From Lacibacter cauensis (GTDB lineage Bacteria > Bacteroidota > Bacteroidia > Chitinophagales > Chitinophagaceae): DNA of 64,000 nt. Positions 18,401 through 31,055 of this stretch are shown one piece after another. The position numbers and the translations under genes are program-made. The stretch covers positions 755,953-819,952 of the forward strand of contig NZ_VLLE01000002.1 of assembly GCF_007830055.1 (NCBI RefSeq), written 5' to 3'. Below the pieces are notes generated by a model. The model made no database searches, was not told where the DNA came from, and saw only the letters and a list, made by a program, of their open reading frames with translations. How positions within the stretch are numbered: position 1 is the stretch's first letter; each line of letters begins with the position of its first letter.

Positions 18401-18581
18401 TTGTGGTTCCTTTAGATGAACCTTGCTGTACAACCGATACGCCTGCAACAGGTGTGTTGTCCGACGCATTGATGACTGTACCACTAACAGTAGTTGATTG
18501 CGAAAATGACTGCAGGCTTAGTAAGAGGAAGAAGCAGAGTAAGCCGATGTGAGAGAGTAAAATCCTTTTAAGCACAAGCAT
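15468..18581 (-). CDS. SusC/RagA TonB-dependent glycan transporter
   Basis: Outer-membrane importer of 1037 residues, energised by TonB. Signal peptide to about residue 27, a carboxypeptidase-regulatory-like domain (VSGTVINASDNTPVAGVSVV), the TonB-linked plug (VVVIGYGTQKKINQTGATQ and the block ISVLKDASAGAIYGARGANG), then a 22-strand barrel ending in YTFGLNVKL. No N-terminal STN signalling domain is visible and no sigma/anti-sigma genes are nearby, so induction probably runs through the hybrid regulator at 26879-30970. A 254-bp gap upstream, with no convincing ORF, should hold its promoter; I see no exact TAnnTTTG there. Confidence 0.95.
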   Translation of the reverse strand: MLVLKRILLSHIGLLCFFLLLSLQSFSQSTTVSGTVINASDNTPVAGVSVVQQGSSKGTTTDAKGFFTLNVSVAKPVLVFSSVGYQTYTLSWDGSSAIAIKLEPEVAALQDVVVIGYGTQKKINQTGATQTLKLDESVNQPVTNSGQLMYGKFSGVQLTQSSGLPGADASSIVIRGVGTFGSSTPLVVIDNIQYDNLNVFNNLSPSDIESISVLKDASAGAIYGARGANGVIIVTTKKGKSGSMSVLYNNYIGFQEVTVVPKYLNAPDYATLKNEADINRNGPSTTLRYSVADIQAMRDGTDPDRYANTNWAKEILRRAPIQNHYISFSGGNDRTTYRASFGYLNQEAVVRGKFQSSRYNLSLNLNSKLTNWLSISNSSNAYWSRFTGPTGGADAITGETGIINQFQRSSPTVPVYYKNGEYGTIDGSYYSVNASFPITNAIRRGYLGDYSSDELNFANRFGININFTKDLSFETSGSFNIFNSQESDFTPRNATYDWTGQVVAQNPLNVLRNSTAFNYRLLNENILRYAHKFKDKHDVSVLLGHSVQYGRNDGFAGSLKNFPTDGLQEFNAGGVTEPNVTGGASEFALQSLFSRVNYSYDGKYLLELNVRRDASSRFGSSYRYGNFPSASAGWRISEEKFMRSINWISDLKLRASWGITGNDNIANYLYAQTYNVGLDYFLGTSIVSAAAVTTLANPNIKWETIKQYDLGIDAGLFRNSLTITADYFNRNSYDLLYSNFPIPSSIGVTNISAINAASMINKGVEVAVNYRGRIKGGLTYSVGGSVSKFADNKVTGLGDRGLESISGVSIIRVGVPYNAYYGYKALGIFQTADEVTNAPKQFNNPALTKPGDIRYADLSGPDGKPDGLVNDFDRTIIGNPYPSWIYNFNANLNYKGFDLNVLFEGIGNVDRILYDNGQLPFEGDRNNVLTYWLDRWTPTTPSAKLPRLGGYSNAIISSFYIQDASFLRMRNLEIGYSLPSALIKRIGLSKVRVFVGGQNLLTFTKLENFDPERARGRNTDQNVPLYKVYTFGLNVKL

Positions 18582-18835
18582 CGTTTCAGTTTTAGTTTGA
18601 TTTAGAAATACACAACTAAGTACGCAACTATATGTTACTTGACAGGTGGGTTAGTGCTTCAAAAAAGCGGTGTAATTCGTTCAACAGCGATTACTTGAAA
18701 AGGGGTAGTAACGAAGAGATTTCTATACAAATGAGTGTTTCACTGCATGTGTGTACAGCATTACTTTTCCGCAGCAAACATGCTAACTATTTGTTGCTTC
18801 GAAACAGTAATTGCTATTCTGCAAAAGCCGAAATT

Positions 18836-20356
18836 TTATTCGTGTTCGGTGTTTGTTGAAGAAACAGCAGCAGGATTATAAGCAGGGTTTTTAAAAGGCA
18901 TAAGTGCGTGGGTGGCTTTTAACCAATCCAATAAATCTTTTTTAAGTTTAGCGGCAATTACGGGTTTGGATGCTGCGAGATTATTTTTCTCCGCAATATC
19001 CTGTACCACATCATACAGCTCTGTACTTTCATCCTCGTAATTGTAAATGAGTTTGTAATTACCTGCACGAATGGCTGAACCTGGCTTGCCACCCTGGTTG
19101 CTGTAATGCGGATAATGCCAGAATAATTTCCGGTTGTTATAGCCCTTCGGTTTTTTCAACAGCATTAAAATATTTTCACCATCAATGCTTTGCTCTTTTT
19201 GATAGTTTCGATTGATCGCTGCTGCAATGGTTGGAAATAGATCGGCTGTTGTAACCGGTAAATCAGATGTAGTTCCTGCAATGATCTTGCCTTTCCAATA
19301 CATAATCAACGGTACACGAATACCACCTTCGTACAACCAGCCCTTCCCTGCCCGCAACGGACCATTTACTGTTGGGCTGCCCTCGGCAGTACTTAATCCA
19401 CCATTGTCTGATGTAAAGATCACCAATGTATTATCATCTAAATTCAACTGCTTGAGTTTATCCAGTATGCGACCAATGTTCCAATCCATATTTTCCATCA
19501 TGGCTGCATAGACAGGCTGATCCTGTACCAATCTTCTTTTCCATCCGTCTTCGTATTTCATCCATGGTTCATCTTTTGCAAAACGTTGGTTATTTGTAAG
19601 GCCGAGTTGCTTTTGTTTAGCCTGGTACTTTTTAATCAACGCAGCAGGTGCCTGTAATGGATTGTGCACAGCGTACATTGAATACATTAATAAGAAAGGC
19701 TTTTGCTGATTACGCTCGATAAATGCAAGACTTTCGTTGGTTAAGCGATCGGTTAAATATTCACCTGCCGGGCCATCCGGTAAGGTTGGATTTTTATACG
19801 GCGTAAAAAAGCCGCCAGTACTGTCGTTGATTCTTCCTGTGGGTGAGCCTTTGCTCCATCCGCCGATATTTGTTTGAAAGCCCTGATATTGCGGCCAATA
19901 TTTTTCCTCTTCACCTAAATGCCATTTACCGGCAAAGAAGGTGCTGTATCCATTTGCAAGTGCATACTCTCCGATTGTTTTTTCTTCGAGTGCCAATTGG
20001 TAAGCGGTGGGTTGTGCAATTAATTTTTCATAAGGCTTTGCTTTGCCATCTTCCTGCCGTCCTTTGATCCAATCGGTAACGCCGGTTTTAACCGGGTACT
20101 TGCCTGTCATCATCGTTGCACGTGTAGGACTACATACCGGGCAGGTGGCATAACCTTGAGTAAAACGAATTCCTTTTGCAGCCAGTTGATCAAGATTAGG
20201 TGTTTCGTAAAATGTACTGCCGTACGATGTAAGATCGACCCAGCCCAGATCATCGGCAAGAATTACAATTATGTTCGGTTGTTGTTGTTTGGTTTGCGCA
20301 GAAGCAGGCTGCAGTAAACATAAAAATGAGAATATTGCAAGGAGGTTCCGTAACAT
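18836..20356 (-). CDS. Cys-type S1 sulfatase 1
   Basis: Exported arylsulfatase-fold enzyme of 506 residues that removes sulfate esters from a carbohydrate. Signal peptide at 1-21, metal ligands in ILADDLGW (Asp35, Asp36), and the sulfatase signature CSPTR with Cys75 as the residue to be converted to formylglycine, followed by ATMMTGKYP. Other conserved blocks are GKWHLGEE and FTSDNGG. It needs a maturation enzyme; an exported formylglycine-generating enzyme is encoded at 48235-49347. It lies 57 bp downstream of the GH29 gene and 254 bp upstream of susC, in the same direction. The sugar and linkage cannot be read from sequence. Confidence 0.92.
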   Translation of the reverse strand: MLRNLLAIFSFLCLLQPASAQTKQQQPNIIVILADDLGWVDLTSYGSTFYETPNLDQLAAKGIRFTQGYATCPVCSPTRATMMTGKYPVKTGVTDWIKGRQEDGKAKPYEKLIAQPTAYQLALEEKTIGEYALANGYSTFFAGKWHLGEEEKYWPQYQGFQTNIGGWSKGSPTGRINDSTGGFFTPYKNPTLPDGPAGEYLTDRLTNESLAFIERNQQKPFLLMYSMYAVHNPLQAPAALIKKYQAKQKQLGLTNNQRFAKDEPWMKYEDGWKRRLVQDQPVYAAMMENMDWNIGRILDKLKQLNLDDNTLVIFTSDNGGLSTAEGSPTVNGPLRAGKGWLYEGGIRVPLIMYWKGKIIAGTTSDLPVTTADLFPTIAAAINRNYQKEQSIDGENILMLLKKPKGYNNRKLFWHYPHYSNQGGKPGSAIRAGNYKLIYNYEDESTELYDVVQDIAEKNNLAASKPVIAAKLKKDLLDWLKATHALMPFKNPAYNPAAVSSTNTEHE

Positions 20357-20413
20357 AAATTATTCTTTAATGATCAGGATTGCTGATGATACCTGTATAA
20401 CGCCGTCCAGTTT

Positions 20414-21913
20414 TTAAAAATTGATCACCGACAGCTCATACACCGAAGGCGGTGCAGTTGCTTTCAGTACGTTCAATCGTAATTTACTGGTTGCATACGT
20501 TTTTGGAAAACGGATGACTTTACAATCGCCCATTGGCTCTGTGCCTAAGTAAATAGTTTGCCATTGTCCGTTCTGCCAAATATCAATGCTGTATTCCTTT
20601 ATTCTGCCGTTTCTTATCTGCGAAAATCCGTCAGGTAGATTTTTTGTATCCTGGTATTCAAAGATGCTGATCTTATTAAATGCTTCAGCAGGATTGAGTT
20701 CAATGGTTAATGCAGCTGTTGTATCGGCAGCAAGCCAGCGGCTGTCTAAACTTCCGTCATTTACAAATGAGGCACTGTAGGTAATGTCTTTATCTGCAGC
20801 TACACTGCTTGCTGCAGCAGGTTTTAACAGCGAAATAAATCTTCCGTTTTTAGGCAAAGGTTTGTTGGGCTTAATGCCCAAACGTTTTCCCAATTCAATT
20901 ACTGCAAGCGCTTCGTATTCTCTGATGCGTCCGGTTTTGTCGGGCGGTACATTTATCACCAGCGAATTATCATTATCGGTACACCAATAAAATAATTCTT
21001 CCAGCTCATCCAAAGCACGAACAGGAAGTTGCTCCGATTTTTGAAACCAGTTCCATCGGCTGCTTAAGCAAATGGTATGTTCGTAAGGCAGGTAATACGA
21101 TTTTCCTTCGTGCAGGTATTGCTTCTTATCGAATTTGGTAATGATCTTTGGATCCCACAACCTGAAATCGCTGGGGAAATAATGAAAGAAATATTTATTG
21201 TCTTCTGTCATTAATGAAGGCAAAGTAAATTTTCGTTTGCCTTCTTCATTTACGATGGTGTGATTAACGCTTACTGCACAATTGGGGTTGTACTGCTTTA
21301 CCAGTTTATACACTTGGTCAATACCCCAATCAGTGGGATTTCTTTTCCAGCCACCATCCAGCCAGAGTTCACAAATAGAGCCATAGTTGGTAAACAGTTC
21401 TTTCAACTGATTCAACATAAAATCAATATACTTCTGCGGATTGGGATCATTGAACGTAGGTTCATGTCTGTCCCAAAGCGAATAATAAATGGCGAATTGC
21501 AGTCCGTATTTTTTGCAGGCATCGGCAACAGCTTTTACCACATCCGTTTTAACGGGTGATGAAGCCACATCGTAATCGGTATACTTACTATCCCATAAAC
21601 AAAAGCCATCGTGATGTTTGGTGATCAGCAACACATAACGAAAGCCAGCTTCTTTTGCTGTACGTACCCATTGATCGGGATCGAGGTTGGTTGGATTGTA
21701 TGCACTGGCAGGTGTAGTACCATCCGACCATTCTAGATTGGTAAATGTGTTCACACCGAAATGGATGAACATACCATACCCACGTTTGATCAATTCTTTT
21801 TGTGCAGTATTGGGTGCAGTAGCCGGTTGCAACAGTTGTGCAGAAGCATGCATGCAGGTTATTCCAAATGCAAGGAATAAAAGAAAAGCCTTGTAGTTTA
21901 TTCGTAATGGCAT
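20414..21913 (-). CDS. GH29 alpha-L-fucosidase
   Basis: Exported exo-fucosidase of 499 residues. Signal peptide at 1-26, GH29 barrel from about 30 (GMFIHFGVNTFTN, ITKHHDGFCLWDS, IYYSLWDRH), and the catalytic nucleophile Asp186 in ELWLDGG. After about residue 345 a beta-sandwich domain of the F5/8 type C kind follows. The open frame begins with a TTG at 21931; the ATG at 21913 gives a normal signal peptide. A fucosidase among four sulfatases points to a fucose-containing sulfated substrate. Position and direction agree with the sulfatase genes on both sides. Confidence 0.9.
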   Translation of the reverse strand: MPLRINYKAFLLFLAFGITCMHASAQLLQPATAPNTAQKELIKRGYGMFIHFGVNTFTNLEWSDGTTPASAYNPTNLDPDQWVRTAKEAGFRYVLLITKHHDGFCLWDSKYTDYDVASSPVKTDVVKAVADACKKYGLQFAIYYSLWDRHEPTFNDPNPQKYIDFMLNQLKELFTNYGSICELWLDGGWKRNPTDWGIDQVYKLVKQYNPNCAVSVNHTIVNEEGKRKFTLPSLMTEDNKYFFHYFPSDFRLWDPKIITKFDKKQYLHEGKSYYLPYEHTICLSSRWNWFQKSEQLPVRALDELEELFYWCTDNDNSLVINVPPDKTGRIREYEALAVIELGKRLGIKPNKPLPKNGRFISLLKPAAASSVAADKDITYSASFVNDGSLDSRWLAADTTAALTIELNPAEAFNKISIFEYQDTKNLPDGFSQIRNGRIKEYSIDIWQNGQWQTIYLGTEPMGDCKVIRFPKTYATSKLRLNVLKATAPPSVYELSVINF

Positions 21914-21998
21914 GCAATCATTTTTACGCAAGATAACTTGCTGAAAAATTCCAATGAACGTCTTTCCCGCTTTTGTGCAATGGTTTGCGCTGTATACA

Positions 21999-22038
21999 AA
22001 GAAGCGAAGTATTGCTGTTCTGGAATACTTCGCTTCTT
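21999..22038 (-). terminator. 15-bp hairpin between sulfatase 2 and the fucosidase gene
   Basis: AAGAAGCGAAGTATT (21999-22013) pairs perfectly with AATACTTCGCTTCTT (22024-22038) around a 10-nt loop. It begins 4 bp after the stop of sulfatase 2 on the minus strand. The T tract that follows is short (TTTG). It divides the PUL into two transcription units or allows readthrough. Confidence 0.65.
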
Positions 22039-22042
22039 CAAT

Positions 22043-23572
22043 TTATTTCTGCTTGATGTTATCGAGTTTGAGTTTCATTTCTGCAACCCGCTCAGGATAA
22101 ACTTCTGCAAGGTTTTTTGTTTCGCCGGGATCATCAGCCAGGTTATACAATTGCGGCTTCGGATCATTACCCAATTCCGTATTGGTATCCTTGTTGATCT
22201 TTGGCCCTTTTGATGGTTCAATGTATTTCCAATTACCAATTACCAACGATAGTGTAGAGTTAATGGATTGCTCCACTAAATATTCACGTGGTTTATTGGT
22301 TTGATTGAGTAAAACCGGCAAATAGTTTTTGCTGTCGGGCGCCTGGCCTGCTTCCACTTTACCACCTGTTAACGCAGCTAAGCTGGCGTACAAATCTACC
22401 TGGCTGAACAAAGCAGTATTTACTTTGCCAGGTTGTATCTTCCCTTTCCAGGTTACAATAAACGGAACTCTTGTACCTGCTTCAAATGCACTGTATTTAC
22501 CACCACGATAAATACCGTTTGGTTTATGGTTACCTAACTTTTCAACTGCATCATCTTTGTATCCATCATCAATTACCTGGCCGTTATCGCTGGTGAAAAT
22601 GATGAGTGTGTTCTCCAGCAATCCGTTTTTCTTCAACACTTCTTCAATTTGTCCAACTGTCCAATCCAATTGCAGCAGCACATCGCCTCTCGGACCAAAG
22701 CCGCTCTTGCCTGCGAAACGTTCATTGGCAACACGTGGCACATGAATATCGTGTGTAGAAAAATACAAGAAGAAGGGATTTGCTTTTTGCTGCGTAATGT
22801 ATGCGGTTGCTTTCTGAACAAGTATGTTCGCAAAGTCTTCATCTTTCCAAAGTGCAGCAGTACCACCACTCATGTAACCAATGCGGCTGATGCCGTTCAC
22901 AATCGTCATATCATGTCCGTGCGATGGATGCATTTTCAACAACTCCGGATTTTTCTTGCCGGTGGGTGCATTTGCATCAACAGGGCCGGTATAACTAACT
23001 TTTATCGGATCGTTTTTATCGAGATTAACAACATTGTGGTTTTCGACAAACACACATGGCACACGATCGCCTGTTGCAGGAATTAAGAAGGAGTAGTTAA
23101 AACCAATTTCAAGCGGGCCCGGCTTAATCACTCCGTTCCAGTCTGCACCGTTTGCATCGCCTAATCCTAAATGCCATTTACCAATCACCGCTGTATTGTA
23201 ACCGGCTTTTTGCAACATGCCGGGTAATGTTGTAGTTGCAACAGGAATGATCAGCGATGCATCGCCGGGAGCAATACCTGTTCCTTCTTTACGCCATGCA
23301 TATTTTCCTGTAAGCAACGAAAAGCGTGAGGGTGTACATGTGGCAGATGTTGCATGCGCATTGGTAAAACGCACACCATTCTTTGCCAAACGATCAATGT
23401 TTGGTGTAGGAATAGCCGATGTACCATAGCAACCAACATCGCCATAACCGAGATCATCGGTATAAATTAAAATAATGTTTGGCTTTTTACTTTTGGTTGG
23501 TTGACCTTGTACTGCAGTACATACTGAAAGTACAAACGTTGCAAGCAATAATCGGTTGATGAGTTTCTTCAT
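22043..23572 (-). CDS. Cys-type S1 sulfatase 2
   Basis: Exported sulfatase of 509 residues, with a signal peptide at 1-24, metal ligands Asp39/Asp40 (YTDDLGYGD), the formylglycine site CTPSR with Cys79, and the conserved blocks GKWHLGLGD, HDIHVPR and FTSDNGQ. The segment between 165 and 215 (ENHNVVNLDKNDPIKV) is typical of arylsulfatase A-like carbohydrate sulfatases. It starts 5 bp after the stop of the GH2 gene, so both belong to one operon. A strong hairpin follows its stop. The specificity is unknown. Confidence 0.92.
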   Translation of the reverse strand: MKKLINRLLLATFVLSVCTAVQGQPTKSKKPNIILIYTDDLGYGDVGCYGTSAIPTPNIDRLAKNGVRFTNAHATSATCTPSRFSLLTGKYAWRKEGTGIAPGDASLIIPVATTTLPGMLQKAGYNTAVIGKWHLGLGDANGADWNGVIKPGPLEIGFNYSFLIPATGDRVPCVFVENHNVVNLDKNDPIKVSYTGPVDANAPTGKKNPELLKMHPSHGHDMTIVNGISRIGYMSGGTAALWKDEDFANILVQKATAYITQQKANPFFLYFSTHDIHVPRVANERFAGKSGFGPRGDVLLQLDWTVGQIEEVLKKNGLLENTLIIFTSDNGQVIDDGYKDDAVEKLGNHKPNGIYRGGKYSAFEAGTRVPFIVTWKGKIQPGKVNTALFSQVDLYASLAALTGGKVEAGQAPDSKNYLPVLLNQTNKPREYLVEQSINSTLSLVIGNWKYIEPSKGPKINKDTNTELGNDPKPQLYNLADDPGETKNLAEVYPERVAEMKLKLDNIKQK

Positions 23573-23577
23573 ATCAT

Positions 23578-26736
<3,159 letters not shown>

Positions 26737-26878
26737 TCAAAACCTTTGCTGTAACTACTACATAAAGGCATGAAATAACAGCTAAATTATTATAGCTGCA
26801 GTACCTGTTCTTTTCAAAATAGGGGTGCAAACGTAGCAGAGCCTGTTAATGCACTGCCCTTGCAGTAATGTGTGATTG

Positions 26879-29800
26879 TTATTTTTTGTACTCTGAAGGT
26901 GATACGGAAAATTGTTCCTGAAAGCGTTTTCTGAAATATTTGATATCGTTGAACCCTGCTTCATACGCCGCTTCTGTTACCGAGTACTTTCCGCTCTCCA
27001 GTAACTTGGCTGCATAATTTAACCTGGCGGTGCGGATAAATTCATTGCCCGACATACCTGTTACGGCTTTGAGTTTACGGTAAAAAGTTGATCGGCTCAT
27101 AAACATGAGGTTGGCCAGGTCATCGTTATTAAAATTACTGTTTGAAATATTTTCTTCCACCAGCTTCATCAACTTGGCCAAAAACTCTTCTTCAAATGTT
27201 TTGATCTCAAAATTACCTGTGCCCAGCAGTATCCGTTTAGCATATAATTCTTTCAGCGTATTACGGGAGTTGATGAGGTTTTGAATATGTACCAGCAGCA
27301 ACTGCGAGTTAAATGGCTTGGGTAAATACACATCGGCCCCTTCACGAATACCCTGTACATGATGCTCCATATCAGATAGTGCAGTTAAGAGAATGATCGG
27401 AATATGCGATGTGTCTTTATCTGATTTGAGCTTCCGGCACAATTCAAGACCATCTACTTCAGGCATCATTACATCGCTGACGATGAGATCAGGAATTGTT
27501 TCAACTGCTTTTTCAATACCTTCTCTGCCATTGGTTGCTGTAACTACTTTAAACGAAGGCGATAAAATTTCGTAGATGTACTGCAGCATATCTGCTTCAT
27601 CTTCCACCACCAGGATAATCGGTTGTTCCTGGCTGATCTGCTCTTGTTCGTCCTGCATAATATCTGAGTTTAAATGTTGTTCAATGTTTTCAGCGTTGTG
27701 GTTCAAAGGTTCGGTTGGAATATTCAGTAGTGATTCTGCAACGGTTAGCGCCGGTAATGTAACAGTAAACAAACTGCCGTTAACGCCATCACTTTTTGCT
27801 GTAATAGTTCCGCCATGCAGTTCCGTTAATTCTTTTACAAACGAAAGCCCGATGCCTGTACCGGAAATGGTTGTGGCATCTTCTGCTCTACCCCTGTAAA
27901 ACCGATCAAAGATCCGGTCAATTTCATTAGGGGGAATCCCTCTTCCGGAATCCTGTACACTTATTTCGCAGGAGCGATTTTCTTTTTTCTTAACGCTTAC
28001 CGTAATACTTCCACCATTGGGCGTGAATTTAAACGCATTCGACAGAATATTAAAAACGATAATCTCCAGCTTGTTGTGATCAAAGTTAAACGAGAGATAT
28101 TTTTCCTGTGAAGTAAACGTGTACGTAATATTTCTTCTGTCTGCTTCATCGTTAAATAGGATGCAGATGCCGTGGCAAAACGAAATCATTTCACCCGGTT
28201 GTAACGATAATTTTAAACTTCCGGCTTCTGCTTTTTGATAATCGAGCAGCTGGTTCACCATCCGCAACATGCGCTTCGATTGTTTCTGTATCAGGCGAAG
28301 ACTTTTTTCAACTGCAGCATCCAATTTCTTCCGTTGCAGTAAATCATCCAACGGCCCCAGTATAAGTGTTAATGGTGTACGGAATTCATGCGAAATATTC
28401 GTGAATAATCGTTCCTTAAAATCGGCTAATTTATTTTCTTGTTGGCGTTCAAGTTTGCTCAGCGTTAATTGATTTTTTAATGCCTCCTGCCGTAAACCAA
28501 GATAACGTGTTAACCATAACAGAAATAGGAAAATTGCAATGTAAATACTGTATGCCCACCAGGTTTTCCATGGTGGTGGCAGAATTTTTATGGTTAATTC
28601 ATGCGATGCAGGATTCCATCTTTTATCGCTATTGCTTGCTTTTACCTGTAGCTTGTAAGTACCGGGCTGCAAATTGGTGAACGAAACCAGGCGTTTGTTA
28701 CCGGCATACACCCAATCTTCATTAAAGCCCTCGAGCTTGTACATGTATTCATTTTTATCGGGTGCATGGTAATCGAGTGCAGCAAACTCAACCGAAAAGA
28801 TATTCTCTTTATGGTTCAGCGTAATACTCTCCGTCTTATAAAATGGTTTGTTTAAAAGCACACTGTCTGCTTTACCTGTACCAAATTCGTATGGGATATT
28901 GTTGACGGTTAAATTGGTAAAGTAGATCGGCGGTTTAAATTGACTGATTTGAATACTATCCGGAAAAAAATAAGTTAAGCCTTCTACTCCACCAAAGAAA
29001 AAACGACCTGCTGCATCTTTACAAAAAGCGTTTTCAGAAAAAACAATTGATTGTACGCCATCCCGTTTATCGAAAACAGCAAATGAATTGTTCGATTGAT
29101 TAAAACGGATAATGCCTTTATTGGTACTCATCCAGATATGCCCTTTTTTATCAGGAATCACCGCATGAATATAATCGCTGGGCAGTCCATCCTTTGTTGT
29201 GTAACTTGTAACTGTCAAGTCTTTGCCGTTATATCCGGTAATCTTGTTTACGCCGTATTGTGTGCCAGCCCAAATGTTTCCATAGTTATCTTCTGCTAAA
29301 CATAGAATAGTATTGTTGCTGATGCTGTTCTTCTTTTCATTACTCTGCGTAAATACCTGGAACTTGTCGGTTGCCGGTTGATACAGGTGTAATCCTTTAT
29401 AAGTACCAATCCACAGCCGCTTTTTCGAATCAACCAGCAAACAACTTACTCGTTCGTTTTGTAACGCACCTTTAACGCCATAAGCAGGCTGATAATTTTT
29501 AAACAATGGTTTGTTTTGCTTATCATAACCCGTAATACAACTGAGACCGCCTTCCTGTGTGCCGATCCAGATGATGCCTGAAGAATCTTTTACTATTTGT
29601 GTTGTCTTTTTCGCACTGATGGATATAGTACCTTTTGGTACAGGAATGAATAGTTCATGGGCTTTTGTTTGTTGTCCTTTATTTAAGATACGTATCAAGC
29701 CTTTGTTTGTACTTACCCATAAATAATCGCCTTCCTGCAAAAACGAGCGGCTTTCATAGGGCAAGTTGGGCGCATTCGGAATTTGAACGTCATCAATTTT

Positions 29801-30970
29801 TATCTCGGTAAAATTGCTCCAATTGGCTGAATACTGTATACCGCCGCCTTTTGTACTTAGCCATAATTTATTAAACGGATCTACATACACCGAAAGCACA
29901 TGTGTACTGCCAGAGAGCGTATTCTTTTTGTTGTCGTATCCAATATTGAAAAACTTTTTCTGCTTCAGATCGAATTTAAAAACGCCGGAACCATCCGTGC
30001 CTATCCATAATAAACCGGAAGGGTCTTCCTGAATTGTTAGAATGATCTGGTTATCGTTGGTGTAAATACCGGGAATTTCTAAATGTATTTTTTCAAAGCT
30101 TTCTGTTTTACTGTTGAAACGATTTAAACCGCCTCCCCATGTACCCACCCACAACGTACCTTTCGAATCGAGTAAAATACGATAGGTGTTGTTGGAACTG
30201 AGTGTGGTTTCGTTATTTTTTTGATGCCTGTAGTTTTTAAATGCTTTGGTAGAGAGATCGAACCGTATCAATCCTTCGTTCCAGGTGCCCAGCCATAAAC
30301 AATTGCTTGCTTTATCGTTGACAATGGACGTAATGTTGACAGCGTTGATGCCGAAATTATACGACACATCATTAACAAGACTTGAAGTAAAATGTTGTAA
30401 TCCGTTGTTTGTTGCCACCCAGTAACCGCCTTTGCCATCAGGTTGTATATCGAATGTTTTCCAAACACTGTTGAGAATTGTAAACTCGCCTGTTTTTTTA
30501 TTGAGGTATTGAAACCCTTTCCATGTACCAATCAATAATTTTTCGCTGTCGGTATCTAAAATGGAAAGAATATAATCGGCGTTAAATCCGGTGCTGTTTG
30601 GATTATTGTTTGGATAGTTGGAAATTTTTCCGGTCTCCAGATCATATCCACTCAGTCCGCCCGATTTTGTACCAATCCAGATGTTATGCTGTTTCCCATT
30701 CTGCAAGACTTCAATGGATTGACTTAACAAGTTGCTTCCTTTGCCGAAATCGTTTTTGAGCAATTTCATTTCATAGCCATCGAAGCGTTGTAAACCACCT
30801 CTTGTACCAAACCAGATAAACCCGTTTTTATCCTGTATGATGGAAGTAACTTCGTTGTTCACCAACTCGCCCGTTATACTGATAAACGAACTGGCCCGTT
30901 GCGTATAACCGGTAAGGGCTACAGCAATTAACAACAGCAGGCAAGCATATTTTTTTATACAGGACGACAA
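26879..30970 (-). CDS. Hybrid two-component system regulator of the PUL
   Basis: One-protein sensor/regulator of 1363 residues. Signal peptide at 1-23; periplasmic two-component propeller repeats (about 40-690, many IWIGT..GG units) and a Y_Y_Y domain (about 715-795) that bind an oligosaccharide; a membrane helix at about 805-820; histidine kinase with His861 in NISHEFRTP and an HATPase domain; receiver domain with phosphoacceptor Asp1166 (IVSDVMMPEVDG); AraC-type helix-turn-helix at about 1262-1363. The start is TTG at 30970: a stop lies six codons upstream and no ATG is close enough to keep the signal peptide. It probably activates the surrounding PUL when its breakdown product reaches the periplasm. 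Confidence 0.93.
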   Translation of the reverse strand: MSSCIKKYACLLLLIAVALTGYTQRASSFISITGELVNNEVTSIIQDKNGFIWFGTRGGLQRFDGYEMKLLKNDFGKGSNLLSQSIEVLQNGKQHNIWIGTKSGGLSGYDLETGKISNYPNNNPNSTGFNADYILSILDTDSEKLLIGTWKGFQYLNKKTGEFTILNSVWKTFDIQPDGKGGYWVATNNGLQHFTSSLVNDVSYNFGINAVNITSIVNDKASNCLWLGTWNEGLIRFDLSTKAFKNYRHQKNNETTLSSNNTYRILLDSKGTLWVGTWGGGLNRFNSKTESFEKIHLEIPGIYTNDNQIILTIQEDPSGLLWIGTDGSGVFKFDLKQKKFFNIGYDNKKNTLSGSTHVLSVYVDPFNKLWLSTKGGGIQYSANWSNFTEIKIDDVQIPNAPNLPYESRSFLQEGDYLWVSTNKGLIRILNKGQQTKAHELFIPVPKGTISISAKKTTQIVKDSSGIIWIGTQEGGLSCITGYDKQNKPLFKNYQPAYGVKGALQNERVSCLLVDSKKRLWIGTYKGLHLYQPATDKFQVFTQSNEKKNSISNNTILCLAEDNYGNIWAGTQYGVNKITGYNGKDLTVTSYTTKDGLPSDYIHAVIPDKKGHIWMSTNKGIIRFNQSNNSFAVFDKRDGVQSIVFSENAFCKDAAGRFFFGGVEGLTYFFPDSIQISQFKPPIYFTNLTVNNIPYEFGTGKADSVLLNKPFYKTESITLNHKENIFSVEFAALDYHAPDKNEYMYKLEGFNEDWVYAGNKRLVSFTNLQPGTYKLQVKASNSDKRWNPASHELTIKILPPPWKTWWAYSIYIAIFLFLLWLTRYLGLRQEALKNQLTLSKLERQQENKLADFKERLFTNISHEFRTPLTLILGPLDDLLQRKKLDAAVEKSLRLIQKQSKRMLRMVNQLLDYQKAEAGSLKLSLQPGEMISFCHGICILFNDEADRRNITYTFTSQEKYLSFNFDHNKLEIIVFNILSNAFKFTPNGGSITVSVKKKENRSCEISVQDSGRGIPPNEIDRIFDRFYRGRAEDATTISGTGIGLSFVKELTELHGGTITAKSDGVNGSLFTVTLPALTVAESLLNIPTEPLNHNAENIEQHLNSDIMQDEQEQISQEQPIILVVEDEADMLQYIYEILSPSFKVVTATNGREGIEKAVETIPDLIVSDVMMPEVDGLELCRKLKSDKDTSHIPIILLTALSDMEHHVQGIREGADVYLPKPFNSQLLLVHIQNLINSRNTLKELYAKRILLGTGNFEIKTFEEEFLAKLMKLVEENISNSNFNNDDLANLMFMSRSTFYRKLKAVTGMSGNEFIRTARLNYAAKLLESGKYSVTEAAYEAGFNDIKYFRKRFQEQFSVSPSEYKK

Positions 30971-31055
30971 AGCGTTTCTAAATTAATCGTTAACCGAACT
31001 TACAATTTAGATGAATTCCACGTTAGTTGAAGTTTTTTTACAGCCTTGCGCTAAA

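Noticed and set aside
18632-18859. Plus-strand ORF of 75 codons in the gap before susC
   Set aside because: It overlaps the end of sulfatase 1, has no domain and occupies the likely promoter region of susC.
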